Below, piece by piece: positions 16,865 to 25,443 of a DNA stretch of 64,000 nt. The notes beneath the pieces are model-generated. The model was not told the origin of the DNA. It made no database searches and was given only the letters and a program-made list of their open reading frames with translations. Source of the stretch: an uncultured Flavobacteriales bacterium (GTDB lineage: Bacteria; Bacteroidota; Bacteroidia; Flavobacteriales; Crocinitomicaceae); NCBI GenBank assembly GCA_946479285.1, contig CAMLFH010000015.1, forward strand, positions 23,598 through 87,597, read 5' to 3'. The position numbers and the translations under genes were made by a program. The first letter of the stretch is position 1; the number at the start of each line of letters is the position of its first letter.

Positions 16865-17596
16865 CTACCGGTTTTCAAGTAATGGATTGTCCCAAAGTGA
16901 GGTGATCGAACCCTGGATTGAAATGTCGTTTCCAAGCATGAAACGCGTTCTGACCTGTAATTTGCAAGCGCGGTCGTTTTTGGATTTTACCCAGCGGATC
17001 AGTAATTTATTTCCAAAAACCCCAAAATGTGATCTGACTCTTCGAATACGCGGTTTTGCCCCGAAACAATGGGTAGCATGAGCAATCAGCACGGCATGTT
17101 TTCCGGTATTGCGCTTTCCCATCACACAAACCACTTCCAAAGCGTGAATTCCTTCCAGGTAATCAGTCAGGTCCTGCCATTTTCCGTTGGCTGTGATTTT
17201 TTTTGTAACCATTCTTCCCGAACGCTGCTCCAAATGCATGGTGCCTTTGACGTGGATGTCCGAACCTTCTTTGCCCAGCTCAATTTCACCGTTTTGCTTC
17301 AGAAGGATCAGCTGCCCTTTTCCGGTATCGTTGACATGGCTTATTTTGAGGTCGTTGTTTAGAACGTCAAATTCCCATTTTCCGCCCATGTCGTCGGTCA
17401 TGTTCTGAAGAAAGGTCATGACTGTTCCTTCCTGTTCGGAGATTGGGGCTAGTTTAATTCCGGATTGGGCGTCTTTGGAAAAACCGTCATCCAGGATATT
17501 GACTGTTGAATCAATTAAATTCTTAAAATCGTCGGCAGTCGGACGCTGCCCTTTGCTAAAGCCCTCAATTAATGTATTTCTGTTTCTGATAGCCAT
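16865..17596 (-). CDS. eCIS fibre-like or baseplate-associated protein
   Basis: 243 residues. The N-terminus (NTLIEGFSKGQRPTADDFKNLIDS) resembles the attachment region of short tail-fibre-like proteins. The C-terminal 110 residues (ALEVVCVMGKRNTGKHAVLIAHATHCFG...IRRVRSHFG) match a domain I recall from Bacteroidota fibre-like proteins. Its place between the two J-like baseplate genes suggests a particle component, perhaps a receptor-contact part. No other large fibre gene is visible in the cluster, so target recognition may rest with this protein (inference). Confidence 0.6.
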   Translation of the reverse strand: MAIRNRNTLIEGFSKGQRPTADDFKNLIDSTVNILDDGFSKDAQSGIKLAPISEQEGTVMTFLQNMTDDMGGKWEFDVLNNDLKISHVNDTGKGQLILLKQNGEIELGKEGSDIHVKGTMHLEQRSGRMVTKKITANGKWQDLTDYLEGIHALEVVCVMGKRNTGKHAVLIAHATHCFGAKPRIRRVRSHFGVFGNKLLIRWVKSKNDRACKLQVRTRFMLGNDISIQGSITSLWDNPLLENR

Positions 17597-17609
17597 GATT
17601 GGAGTTGTT

Positions 17610-20600
17610 TTAGAGGATAAATGTTTTCCCGATTTCCATATCGCCCAGGCCGTATGGGGAAACAGAATGGTCCTTTTCGGCTACTTGTATAATATGTGTT
17701 TCTGCAGGAACGAAAAGTTTGTAAGGCTGATCGGGGATCATTATTTCATCTTTTTCAGATGAAATCTCATGCTTTTCGTCGGGATGGACTGATTCCTCCT
17801 CTTGCTTGTATAAATGATAATAATTGCGTTTTCCTGTATCCGTTTTGTCCTGCGACACACGGATCAGTGCAAAATAATCGATCCCCGCAACGAAATCAAT
17901 CTCTTCAATGGCATGGTATAAGCGCGAAACGTTGATTCCTTCTCCGAATTTGGGAAGGATGTCCTTAGCCTGCCACGGAGCGATGAAATTGTCGCAGATT
18001 TCATGGATTACTTCTAAAGAAACCACCTGGTTTTCGTCCACCAAACGAATAACGCATTTAACCTGGAGTTCTTCATAAACCGGGTTAATGACATCTACAA
18101 TGACATTTCTGGAAGTTCGTGCGCTTAAATAATCCTCAATCCGCGAAAGTAATCCCGAAGGAACCATCGGTTTGGAGTTATCAATGGTTTTCAGTTTGTT
18201 TTGAGGGACCACAACAACTGTTACAACGCCTTGTTTGGAGTTTTTTAAATTCGTGTTCGGCAGGCAGAGTACTTTGCCGATGTCTGAGAACTCCTGCAGC
18301 GTCAGTAATTCAAAATCGCGAGCAGTTACGGCTCTTCCCCGGTGCGTAACATATTCCGAAACACGCGCCTGCATGTTTTTCAGATCTTCCGGCTCCTGAC
18401 CTGCATAGAAGGTTGTGATCTGTTCAATACTCGTTATTCCGGGCAGTTTTTTTTCCGGTTCCAATATACTGGCGGTATTACTGAATGCCTGCAATTTTTC
18501 AATCGAAGCATCGTTGGTTTCGAGGATTACTAAACCGGCATTATTATAAATGGTTTGTATTTCGGGAACGAATTCGTGGTTTTTGACAAAACCCGTTCGA
18601 ATCCACAAAACACCGTCTTTGTCATATAAGTTTGGTGAAATATGCAGGGGGAAATTATAAACCAGGTTTCCGCTGATCGTCATGCGTTTGGTATCATCTT
18701 TTAAAATGAATCCACGCGGAATTTCCTCCCAATAATAGCCGTCTCCCCAATACATCTCGATTTTTGGAATATCGTCTACGCTCATTTCGTTGCTGGTGGC
18801 CTCGAATACCAGGAAGGTTGAAAAAACTTCGCCGCCTTTTACGTTTTTGAATCCCAGCAGAATGCTCGCATCTGTTTCTTGTGAGAACACAAAAGGAATT
18901 CCTGTGTTGGTGCTTGAATCCAGCGATGAAACCACTCCGAACGGATGCAGCTGATCTACAATCACATTGCTGTTGCGGGTGTTTTTACGTAAGTCAATAA
19001 TATCTTCCGACTTGTAATTCAAAGTCATATTTTCCACATGTGGAAGAATGGGTGGAAGCAAAACAGGAAGTCGTTTCTTTTTCCACTTTTTCATCATCAT
19101 GCGCTCGGTAAACAAGTCGCGGTATTCCTGGTTTCCAAATCCCATATCCGGACTTTCCAGGGTCAATCTCACAAAACCTGTCCGGGTCTTGATGGTATAT
19201 TTATACTGGTCTTCGGAGAGTTCGAAAGGAACCATTTTTTTGACTGATATTTTCTTGAAATCGCTTTCGTCAGCAACTGCTTTATCCAGTTTAGCGGCTA
19301 TCGGGTCGTCTGTTTCGGCATCCCGGAACAAAGAGAACTGGCTTTTTCCGGTAGTTGGGAACCAGCTGTTATCGCTCAGGTAACGGGTTCTTATTTTAAA
19401 ACTGTCATTGTCAATGTTCCCGGGATAAGCGGCATAATGACCTTTCAATCCTTTGGGATGGAGTGGAAGCTGATTCCATTTGATACACACATCAATATTG
19501 CTGGTGTTTTTGATCGCCATTTCATAATTCCCGATTGCCATCCAGGTTCCCGCAGAAGTATTGATCCCAAATGGTGGAAAGGACTTCGTATTGTCAATTT
19601 TTCCCAGTTCGTTGTAAACCTGTAAATCGTTGATTCCTTCTACTTTGGTGCGAATCAAAATGCGCTGGATAGTTAATTTATGAATCCAGGAATACGGATA
19701 CAGCCATGCATCAAAATTCAGCCGGATTTGAATAGCCGGGAATTCTGATTTGAAACGATGCACTTCTTCCGTACAACCTACCGTAGATGGGAAATCTTCC
19801 GGAAGCAATAGTTTTAGGATCAGTCGGTTTCGGGTAGTGTCTTTTTTAACTTCGAAAACTGTTACGTTTGTCCAGCCGGTGGGCGTACTGATTGTCAGGT
19901 AGAAGAGATTATTGAAAATATTTGAACGAATGGTTTGGCGAATACGTTGTATCCGGCCCATTTCTCGTCTGTCCAGTTTCAATTTAGTTAATTCCTGGCG
20001 GGTGAACAGGAGTTTGTCCCCTTTCAATTGGCTTAACTTGAGTTTCGAAAGTTGGTGTCTCAATTCTTTCAGGCGAGTTTTCACTTTCGGATCATGACTA
20101 CTGAGGTTTTCCAGCTGCTGCTTTTCAAATTTAAGCTTCTCTGCTTGATGCTTCAGGATTTCGAGTTTCACCAGTTTCGGTTCAATGGATTGAAGTGTTT
20201 TAAGCCATTCTTTGTTTTCAGCTTCGAAATAAATGTTTACTACCCGTTTTCCTTCACGTAAAAGCAGGGAAGGCGCCGCAATCCGGATTCCGATAGCAGG
20301 TGTTTCCTTCGAAAACTCATTGTCGAAAAGTAGTTTACGCTCCGCGATCGGTTTGTCATGAATCAGGTTCCGGGTTTTAATCGATGTTACAAAATTCAGG
20401 TTTGCAGCAGGGTAGTGGTATGGATTTCTTTCAAAGCAAACAGTATAAGCACCAACCGTCTCAATATCCTGAACAATAACTTCGTTTTCCAGGCGATAAG
20501 TCAACACATTCTGATTCGCATTTTTCCGGTTGAAGCCGGTGTTTTTATCAATGGTAATGATTCCGGCAGTTGCTTTGTCAAAAGCCAGCCAGACGCGATC

Positions 20601-20984
20601 TCCTTTTATAGCAAGCGGACTAACATTCAGGTATTCTGTCAGGTACCAGTTTGCGAAATCATTCCAGCGGCTGTTGTAGTTTCCCATTACTTTTTGCAGG
20701 TTTTCTACAAAAGCAAGGAGCAGCGCCTGTGAAGGTTCCATTTTACCGATAGCCTCGTGTGAATGCTTCAGATGGATGCTTTTCAACAAGATTTTTAATT
20801 CACCCAGGAAGTTTTCAAAATATTCCTGCGGAATCTCCCGGTCGTTGTAAAAACGGACCCAGCTTGCAATCTGCATCAATTTTTGGAGCATGACAGCCTT
20901 ATCGTTGTCCAGCATTTTAAAAGTGCCGGGAACACGTAAGCGATCTAAGCGATCTTTTCTGCTATGTCCGTCTCTTGATTCCAT
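17610..20984 (-). CDS. large baseplate J-like protein (Afp11-like)
   Basis: 1124 residues, the largest eCIS gene. The C-terminal 300 residues (SEYVTHRGRAVTARDFELLTLQEF, SARTSRNVIVDVINPVYEELQVKCVIRL) have the baseplate J pattern. An unusual Lys/Leu/Glu-rich helical stretch of about 100 residues (near 255-352) looks like a coiled coil inserted in the N-terminal half. The protein should form the inner wedge of the baseplate with the 632-residue partner. It starts 73 nt after gp25; that gap holds a degenerate copy of the AAATGTTC repeat. Confidence 0.85.
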   Translation of the reverse strand: MESRDGHSRKDRLDRLRVPGTFKMLDNDKAVMLQKLMQIASWVRFYNDREIPQEYFENFLGELKILLKSIHLKHSHEAIGKMEPSQALLLAFVENLQKVMGNYNSRWNDFANWYLTEYLNVSPLAIKGDRVWLAFDKATAGIITIDKNTGFNRKNANQNVLTYRLENEVIVQDIETVGAYTVCFERNPYHYPAANLNFVTSIKTRNLIHDKPIAERKLLFDNEFSKETPAIGIRIAAPSLLLREGKRVVNIYFEAENKEWLKTLQSIEPKLVKLEILKHQAEKLKFEKQQLENLSSHDPKVKTRLKELRHQLSKLKLSQLKGDKLLFTRQELTKLKLDRREMGRIQRIRQTIRSNIFNNLFYLTISTPTGWTNVTVFEVKKDTTRNRLILKLLLPEDFPSTVGCTEEVHRFKSEFPAIQIRLNFDAWLYPYSWIHKLTIQRILIRTKVEGINDLQVYNELGKIDNTKSFPPFGINTSAGTWMAIGNYEMAIKNTSNIDVCIKWNQLPLHPKGLKGHYAAYPGNIDNDSFKIRTRYLSDNSWFPTTGKSQFSLFRDAETDDPIAAKLDKAVADESDFKKISVKKMVPFELSEDQYKYTIKTRTGFVRLTLESPDMGFGNQEYRDLFTERMMMKKWKKKRLPVLLPPILPHVENMTLNYKSEDIIDLRKNTRNSNVIVDQLHPFGVVSSLDSSTNTGIPFVFSQETDASILLGFKNVKGGEVFSTFLVFEATSNEMSVDDIPKIEMYWGDGYYWEEIPRGFILKDDTKRMTISGNLVYNFPLHISPNLYDKDGVLWIRTGFVKNHEFVPEIQTIYNNAGLVILETNDASIEKLQAFSNTASILEPEKKLPGITSIEQITTFYAGQEPEDLKNMQARVSEYVTHRGRAVTARDFELLTLQEFSDIGKVLCLPNTNLKNSKQGVVTVVVVPQNKLKTIDNSKPMVPSGLLSRIEDYLSARTSRNVIVDVINPVYEELQVKCVIRLVDENQVVSLEVIHEICDNFIAPWQAKDILPKFGEGINVSRLYHAIEEIDFVAGIDYFALIRVSQDKTDTGKRNYYHLYKQEEESVHPDEKHEISSEKDEIMIPDQPYKLFVPAETHIIQVAEKDHSVSPYGLGDMEIGKTFIL

Positions 20985-21056
20985 TCAAAAAGTTTAAATG
21001 TTCAATAGTTCAAATGTTCAACAGTTTGAACCCTTTGAACTTCTTTGAACTTTTCT
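20985..21056. repeat. degenerate AAATGTTC/TTTGAAC repeats between eCIS genes
   Basis: Contains AAATGTTC-AATAGTTC-AAATGTTC-AACAG and several TTTGAAC units. It is a decayed relative of the array at 25303-25358. Confidence 0.5.
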
Positions 21057-21458
21057 TTAAAGTTGTGTTCCTTCCAAAAAGTAGAATGGATAAACCAAAC
21101 TGCTTCTGCTATTTGTTTGCCGGATAGTAAATTCTACTTTGATCCAGAGTATTCCTTCCATTGCGTCACGCACTTCCACGTCTACCGAATCTGTTACAAT
21201 ACGTGGTTCTCCCTCGCGGATAGCCTGTTCAATGATATCAATGATCATGGTCCGTTCCGAAAGATCAATCTTTGAGAAAACCCATTTATCGATCGGACAG
21301 CCATAGTTGTAGCGAAAAACGCGCTCGCCCGGGATTGTAGAGAATAAAATCCGCAAACTTTCCCAAATATCTTCTTCATCGGAAACCAGGTGCACACCGC
21401 GTTGATTAAATCGCACAGGAAATGCCCAGCCGGTTCCTAAGTATGTTTTATCGTTCAT
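21057..21458 (-). CDS. gp25-like baseplate protein
   Basis: 133 residues of the GPW/gp25 family, the small wedge component that starts sheath polymerisation in contractile systems (Afp9-like). Seen: GTGWAFPVRFNQRGVHLVSDEEDIWESLRILFSTIPGERVFR and the YGCPIDKWVF segment, both family hallmarks. One nt separates it from the PAAR gene upstream. Confidence 0.92.
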   Translation of the reverse strand: MNDKTYLGTGWAFPVRFNQRGVHLVSDEEDIWESLRILFSTIPGERVFRYNYGCPIDKWVFSKIDLSERTMIIDIIEQAIREGEPRIVTDSVDVEVRDAMEGILWIKVEFTIRQTNSRSSLVYPFYFLEGTQL

Positions 21459-21459
21459 C

Positions 21460-21759
21460 TTATCCTCCGATTAATACAGTTGGACATCCCAATACGATTG
21501 CGCCGCCATGTGCGCAGGTGTCACCCATTCTCGCAGCAGGTTTGTTACCGATCATTACGGTAGCCGACCCTTTCACAATGCTGTCGGGCGGACCAACGCA
21601 TACGCACATGTCTCCCATCACTGCGGCCGGTAATCCACCGATCAGAACAGTTGGTACTCCCGGTCCGGTGATCGGTCCTCCAACATGCGGTATAGGAGGA
21701 ACTCCCGGTGTAACCATCGGACAGGTGTGCATATCTGTTAATCGTGCTGCTAAACTCAT
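21460..21759 (-). CDS. PAAR-domain spike tip
   Basis: 99 residues. The repeats PGVPTVLIGGLPAAVMGD and the metal-site pattern HTCPM...HVGG...MCVC...DTCAHGG are typical of PAAR proteins, which form a zinc-bound cone on the VgrG-like spike (Afp10-like). No toxic extension is attached. It lies between the hub gene and gp25, as in other eCIS loci. Confidence 0.93.
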   Translation of the reverse strand: MSLAARLTDMHTCPMVTPGVPPIPHVGGPITGPGVPTVLIGGLPAAVMGDMCVCVGPPDSIVKGSATVMIGNKPAARMGDTCAHGGAIVLGCPTVLIGG

Positions 21760-21765
21760 GGTATT

Positions 21766-23556
21766 TTAATTAATCATTACAATTGCGCCTTTCACGGCGG
21801 TTTGTCCTGCTGCAGACAATTCTGCAGAGGCATTTCCTTTTGCAGTGAAACTTGCATCAGCTGTTAGTTCCACATTCGTTCCTTTTACCGTTGCGTTCAC
21901 CCCGGCTTTTATACTGGAGTTTGTTCCCGCATCTACTTTTACTTCCGTTCCGGCCTTTATGGTAATTTCTTTGGCAGCCTGAATTAAAATTCCGCTGTCA
22001 GAAAGCACGATCTTGTTTCCGTTCTGGTCAGACATCGTAACGGATTTTTCTTTGTCACTCAATACCAGTTTGTTGGTTCCGGGTGTAGTAACCGTGACGA
22101 CTTTGTTTTCGTCGTCCATTTCGAGTTTGATCCCGTTTTTGGTCTGCATGAGCTGGATCGGGTTCTTCTTGTCGATCTCGAGTGGGGCAGGATTTGCCGA
22201 ACTGTACAAACTTCCGAGGATAATCGGGTAAGTAGGATCATTGTTCAGGAAACCAAGCACCACTTCATCACCGATATTGGGGATAAAAAATGCTCCGAAA
22301 CTTTTGCTGCTCCAGAAATTGCTCAATCTTGCCCAGACCAGGTTTTTGTCGGTGTTCAAAAGCGGGATTTCTACCTGGATGCGAAATTCCTTCGCCGGAT
22401 CGCCATCAAGTTTTTTAACTACGCCGATGTGCAGTCCTTCAATTCCGGGAAGAAGCCCGGAAGCAGGCGGAGCTACAACATCCGGGTTCTGTGTAGACAT
22501 TTCCGGGTCGATTCCCATTCCTGCGGTAGTGATCCATTCTCCTTCTTCAATGGAATGTTCCACAAACCCGATGAAAGCATCTCCGTTGAACCGTTTTCCA
22601 AGTCCGTCGAGTGTGATTAAACAGCCCGGTACTGCCAATGCACTTCCCTGGAACCGGATTTCACCTCGAATCCGGGACAAACCTGCTTTCAGAGCTTGTG
22701 CATCTGCCCAGCTTTGGAGTTGGGAACTATCGCCGTAACTTTCTGTTTGGAATTCCCAGCGATCTCCGCCAACAGCTTCGGAAAGAGCAGCCGGAGTTTG
22801 GTCTCCCTGCTCATTCAATGAAGGTGCAGCTGAAGCAGCTTTGATCATTGCCTGCGTAGCTATATCCCATGCGTAGGCGTCTACACCAATGGTTTGGTCC
22901 GTGGTTTGAAGTTCTCCGCGAAAGGAAATAAGATCTTCTCCGTAAGTTACTTTGAGTACGGCCGCAGCAGAAACCTTCGGTTTGATGACTTTAACGTCCT
23001 TTTGATCCGTAATAATGATCAGTCCGTTCGCATCTGCGCGTGAACAAATGAAATCCCAGTCGGAACAATAATACTGGACAAGTTCCGGGTGAGAAACGGT
23101 AGTGGCATCTACAGTTGGCGAAAGATCGGAATAGGTAGCAAGGATTGCTGAGATGATATCGCTGTCGGTTTGTTTTTCGTAGAAGTTGTTTTTCCGTGTT
23201 AAAGTGGAAGGAAAGAGAAAATCCGCACATTCGATTTCCAGTGTTGCGGCTTCATCTTCGGGAATATCTACATTGTGAGTGATCACAATACCTTCAAAAA
23301 GAATCCGTTCGTTGCTTTGATAACCGGCTTCAATACGGATGGTTTTCCCCGGTGCGAAAGAATCGTCGTCGCTTTCGGGAATTTCTTTCATCGGCATATC
23401 CCCGGCTTCAAAAACTAATTTTGCCCGACCAATACGATTGACTTCCTTTCGGATCCAAATGGAAACCGCTTCGAAACTGTCGCTGATCTTACTACCATCG
23501 CTGTAGATGGAAAAAGTGACCAGTCCTTCGCTATTTTTTTCCGGTGATATACTCAT
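21766..23556 (-). CDS. VgrG-like hub/spike protein (Afp8-like)
   Basis: 596 residues. The N-terminal part is the gp27-like hub. The OB-fold region lies near 365-460 (GLHIGVVKKLDGDPAKEFRIQVEIP ... IGDEVVLGFLNNDPTYPIILGSLYSS). The C-terminal 130 residues are a repeating beta-helix (KITIKAGTEVKVDAGTNSSIKAG) forming the needle that carries the PAAR tip. The start overlaps the stop of the LysM-type adaptor by 4 nt. Confidence 0.93.
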   Translation of the reverse strand: MSISPEKNSEGLVTFSIYSDGSKISDSFEAVSIWIRKEVNRIGRAKLVFEAGDMPMKEIPESDDDSFAPGKTIRIEAGYQSNERILFEGIVITHNVDIPEDEAATLEIECADFLFPSTLTRKNNFYEKQTDSDIISAILATYSDLSPTVDATTVSHPELVQYYCSDWDFICSRADANGLIIITDQKDVKVIKPKVSAAAVLKVTYGEDLISFRGELQTTDQTIGVDAYAWDIATQAMIKAASAAPSLNEQGDQTPAALSEAVGGDRWEFQTESYGDSSQLQSWADAQALKAGLSRIRGEIRFQGSALAVPGCLITLDGLGKRFNGDAFIGFVEHSIEEGEWITTAGMGIDPEMSTQNPDVVAPPASGLLPGIEGLHIGVVKKLDGDPAKEFRIQVEIPLLNTDKNLVWARLSNFWSSKSFGAFFIPNIGDEVVLGFLNNDPTYPIILGSLYSSANPAPLEIDKKNPIQLMQTKNGIKLEMDDENKVVTVTTPGTNKLVLSDKEKSVTMSDQNGNKIVLSDSGILIQAAKEITIKAGTEVKVDAGTNSSIKAGVNATVKGTNVELTADASFTAKGNASAELSAAGQTAVKGAIVMIN

Positions 23557-24209
23557 TTTCTTGCCAATGGTGGGAACTGTATTTTTGTTCCCGGTTCAAT
23601 TTTTCTGAATTCGCTCAGGTTATTATATGCTGCTATTTCGTGACAAAAAGAAGCGTCGCCGTAAATTTCATCACAGTAACGGGCAATGGAATCCCCGGCA
23701 CGAAATGTAATGATCCGCGAAAGGTCCGGAGAGTTCATTTGTGTAGTGTCTTTGTCAAAGTACCCTGCAAAAGAGAAAGAGACTTTTACTCTCAAAGGTG
23801 TCCCGTCAGGTGAGAATAAGCTGTAATCGTAATTAATGCTTTCAACCCTTCCCCGGAAAATAAAGGTTCCCCAGATTACTTTGGTGTAACTGGGCTCATG
23901 ACTTTCCGAATTGATCCGGTAAATTGCTTTTTCCAGGTCATTGATCCGGTCTTTGATTTTCCTCGTTTTATTGGGAATAATTCCTGTGTCGTCCATCAGG
24001 ACCTCGAAGGAAAGACTGTCAAGTGCCTGGGAACGGAATTTGCGCAAGTTTGCAACGCCCTGAGCTTCTCCGTTTTGAGAATAGTTCAGACGTTTCCCTA
24101 ATTTCAGAGTTGCCGGATTCACCTGCGTAGTGAATTCACTGCTTTTCTTCGATTCGGAATAACTTTGATTCTCATACCCGATGATCTTTAACTTGACCAA
24201 TTCCCCCAT
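23553..24209 (-). CDS. CIS tube/LysM adaptor (Afp7-like)
   Basis: 218 residues. The N-terminal domain fits the CIS tube-adaptor family (FTTQVNPATLKLGKRLNYS, WGTFIFRGRVESINYDYSLFSPDGTPLRVKVSFSF). The C-terminal 50 residues are LysM-like (FRAGDSIARYCDEIYGDASFCHEIAAYNNL...KIEPGTKIQFPP). In the Afp particle, Afp7 links the tube to the hub. Its ATG overlaps the stop of the DUF5908 gene as TAATG. Confidence 0.9.
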   Translation of the reverse strand: MGELVKLKIIGYENQSYSESKKSSEFTTQVNPATLKLGKRLNYSQNGEAQGVANLRKFRSQALDSLSFEVLMDDTGIIPNKTRKIKDRINDLEKAIYRINSESHEPSYTKVIWGTFIFRGRVESINYDYSLFSPDGTPLRVKVSFSFAGYFDKDTTQMNSPDLSRIITFRAGDSIARYCDEIYGDASFCHEIAAYNNLSEFRKIEPGTKIQFPPLARK

Positions 24210-24370
24210 TACCGCTCTCCTTTTTTAATCCGCTGTTTACGCACCAGTTCCTGCACCTCTCTCAAAATATCCTTTTTGAGTTTGGCTGCTTTTAAGTCAA
24301 GATCTCCGGTTGAGCCTGCTTTTCGCTCAATAGTCGTTCGAATGCTGATTTCTTTAATAATAATTGACAT
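24209..24370 (-). CDS. DUF5908 small protein (Afp6-like position)
   Basis: 53 residues: MSIIIKEISIRTTIERKAGS, then an acidic/Lys-rich helix ending in RKQRIKKGER. It is too short for routine ORF calling but is bounded by TAATG overlap with the next gene and a 5-nt gap after the tube gene. DUF5908 proteins occur at this place in Bacteroidota eCIS loci; the exact role is unknown. Confidence 0.85.
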   Translation of the reverse strand: MSIIIKEISIRTTIERKAGSTGDLDLKAAKLKKDILREVQELVRKQRIKKGER

Positions 24371-24375
24371 AAGCT

Positions 24376-24819
24376 CTAAGATCGTTTCAGGGTCGTGTAT
24401 GCAAATTCAATGGTTTCTATCAAAATAGTGTTGGACTGTGAGTCCAGGTTTCCGATTTGCCATTTTACCGGGTAAGCATTTGTGCAGGTCCATGTATAAA
24501 TGGGAGTTCCTTCACTTCCCAGTAAATTCACAACGATGTCCCGGGGAATGATAGGAACGGAGAAATCTCCCTCCAATACTTCTTTAATCCACGAAACATC
24601 CGAACTGCTGATCGGATTCATTGCTCTTTTAAGACTCAGATTACCATGTTTTACCTGTTTCGGAAGGAGGTGTGTAAATTCATTCACACCTCCTTCTTTC
24701 ACACTTTCTGTTTCTATTTCAGTTGATAATCCGGTTACTTCTTTGAAAGCATACTCTTCACCTCCGATTTTCACCTGGAAATAAAAAGCAACCGGAAGTT
24801 CCCAATTCGGATCACTCAT
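24376..24819 (-). CDS. inner tube protein 2 (Afp5-like)
   Basis: 147 residues of the gp19-like tube family: PVAFYFQVKIGGEEYAFKEVTGLSTEIETESVKEGG ... FTHLLPKQVKHGNLSLKRAM ... IYTWTCTNAYPVKW. It is a paralogue of the gene upstream. In Afp-like particles a second tube protein of this kind forms the ring that joins the tube to the baseplate hub. It is 10 nt from the first tube gene. Confidence 0.9.
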   Translation of the reverse strand: MSDPNWELPVAFYFQVKIGGEEYAFKEVTGLSTEIETESVKEGGVNEFTHLLPKQVKHGNLSLKRAMNPISSSDVSWIKEVLEGDFSVPIIPRDIVVNLLGSEGTPIYTWTCTNAYPVKWQIGNLDSQSNTILIETIEFAYTTLKRS

Positions 24820-24829
24820 TTTGATTTAA

Positions 24830-25279
24830 TTAGCTGTTAGCAATAGTTAATCCGTCGTGAGCAATCTCGATCGTCTCAACGGCCACTTCATTACCGTCGG
24901 ATTTCATATCCGTTCCGGAAATTTTTGTCGGCCATGCATTATTCAAAGTCCAAACCATGGTTGGTTTTCCGGCTTCGTCTAATAAACTGATCACTACTGT
25001 CTGACGTTCGATGGTGTTCATCTTAATCTTATTGAACCAGTCCCAGAATCCATTGTCTTTGACGAAAACTCCTTTTTTCAGGGTCACGTTTCCGGTTTTG
25101 CGGATCCCCGGCATCTTAGTGGTAGCAAATTCTTTGCTGTTCCCGTGCCTGTACTCAATTATCTGAGCTTCAACGTCCAGTCCGGATACTTCCTGGAACG
25201 GAACTTCTTTATCACCGATTTTTACCTGGAAGTAAAACTTCGGTAGTGGCCATACATTATCTTGTTTTTCTCCTGCCAT
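24830..25279 (-). CDS. inner tube protein 1 (Afp1-like)
   Basis: 149 residues of the gp19-like family: PKFYFQVKIGDKEVPFQEVSGLDVEAQIIEYRHGNSKEF ... GNVTLKKGVFVKDNGFWDWFNKI ... VWTLNNAWPTKISGTDMKSDGNEVAVETIEIAHDGL. It is expected to be the main stacked ring of the tube and one of the most abundant proteins. It is the gene directly behind the long intergenic region with tandem repeats, which may tune its level relative to the sheath. Confidence 0.92.
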   Translation of the reverse strand: MAGEKQDNVWPLPKFYFQVKIGDKEVPFQEVSGLDVEAQIIEYRHGNSKEFATTKMPGIRKTGNVTLKKGVFVKDNGFWDWFNKIKMNTIERQTVVISLLDEAGKPTMVWTLNNAWPTKISGTDMKSDGNEVAVETIEIAHDGLTIANS

Positions 25280-25302
25280 GATTTCTTTTATTTAATTTTA
25301 TT

Positions 25303-25358
25303 AAATGTTCAAATGTTCAAATGTTCAAATGTTCAAATGTTCAAATGTTCAAATGTTC
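25303..25358. repeat. tandem array of the 8-bp unit AAATGTTC (about seven copies)
   Basis: Seven perfect 8-bp units lie between the sheath and tube genes, about 24 nt before the tube start. Unit number could vary by slippage and alter spacing in the mRNA leader. Related degenerate units are found at 20985-21056. Confidence 0.85.
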
Positions 25359-25374
25359 AAATTGAGCTTTAAAC

Positions 25375-25416
25375 CTTTTGAACCTTCGAAGCTCTTGGAG
25401 CGAAGAAGATTGGAAC
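25375..25416. repeat. 42-nt repeated element, copy 2
   Basis: Matches 12022-12063 at 38 of 42 positions and can form the same GCTC/GAGC hairpin. It follows the sheath stop by about 28 nt on the transcribed strand, a good place for an mRNA 3'-end or processing signal. Confidence 0.65.
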
Positions 25417-25443
25417 TCTTTGAACCTGTTTGATCTTGTTTAT

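Noticed and set aside
25303..25358. CRISPR-like array
   Set aside because: The units are 8 bp, directly adjacent and without spacers; this is a simple tandem repeat. No other array of repeats with unique spacers was found, and no cas genes.
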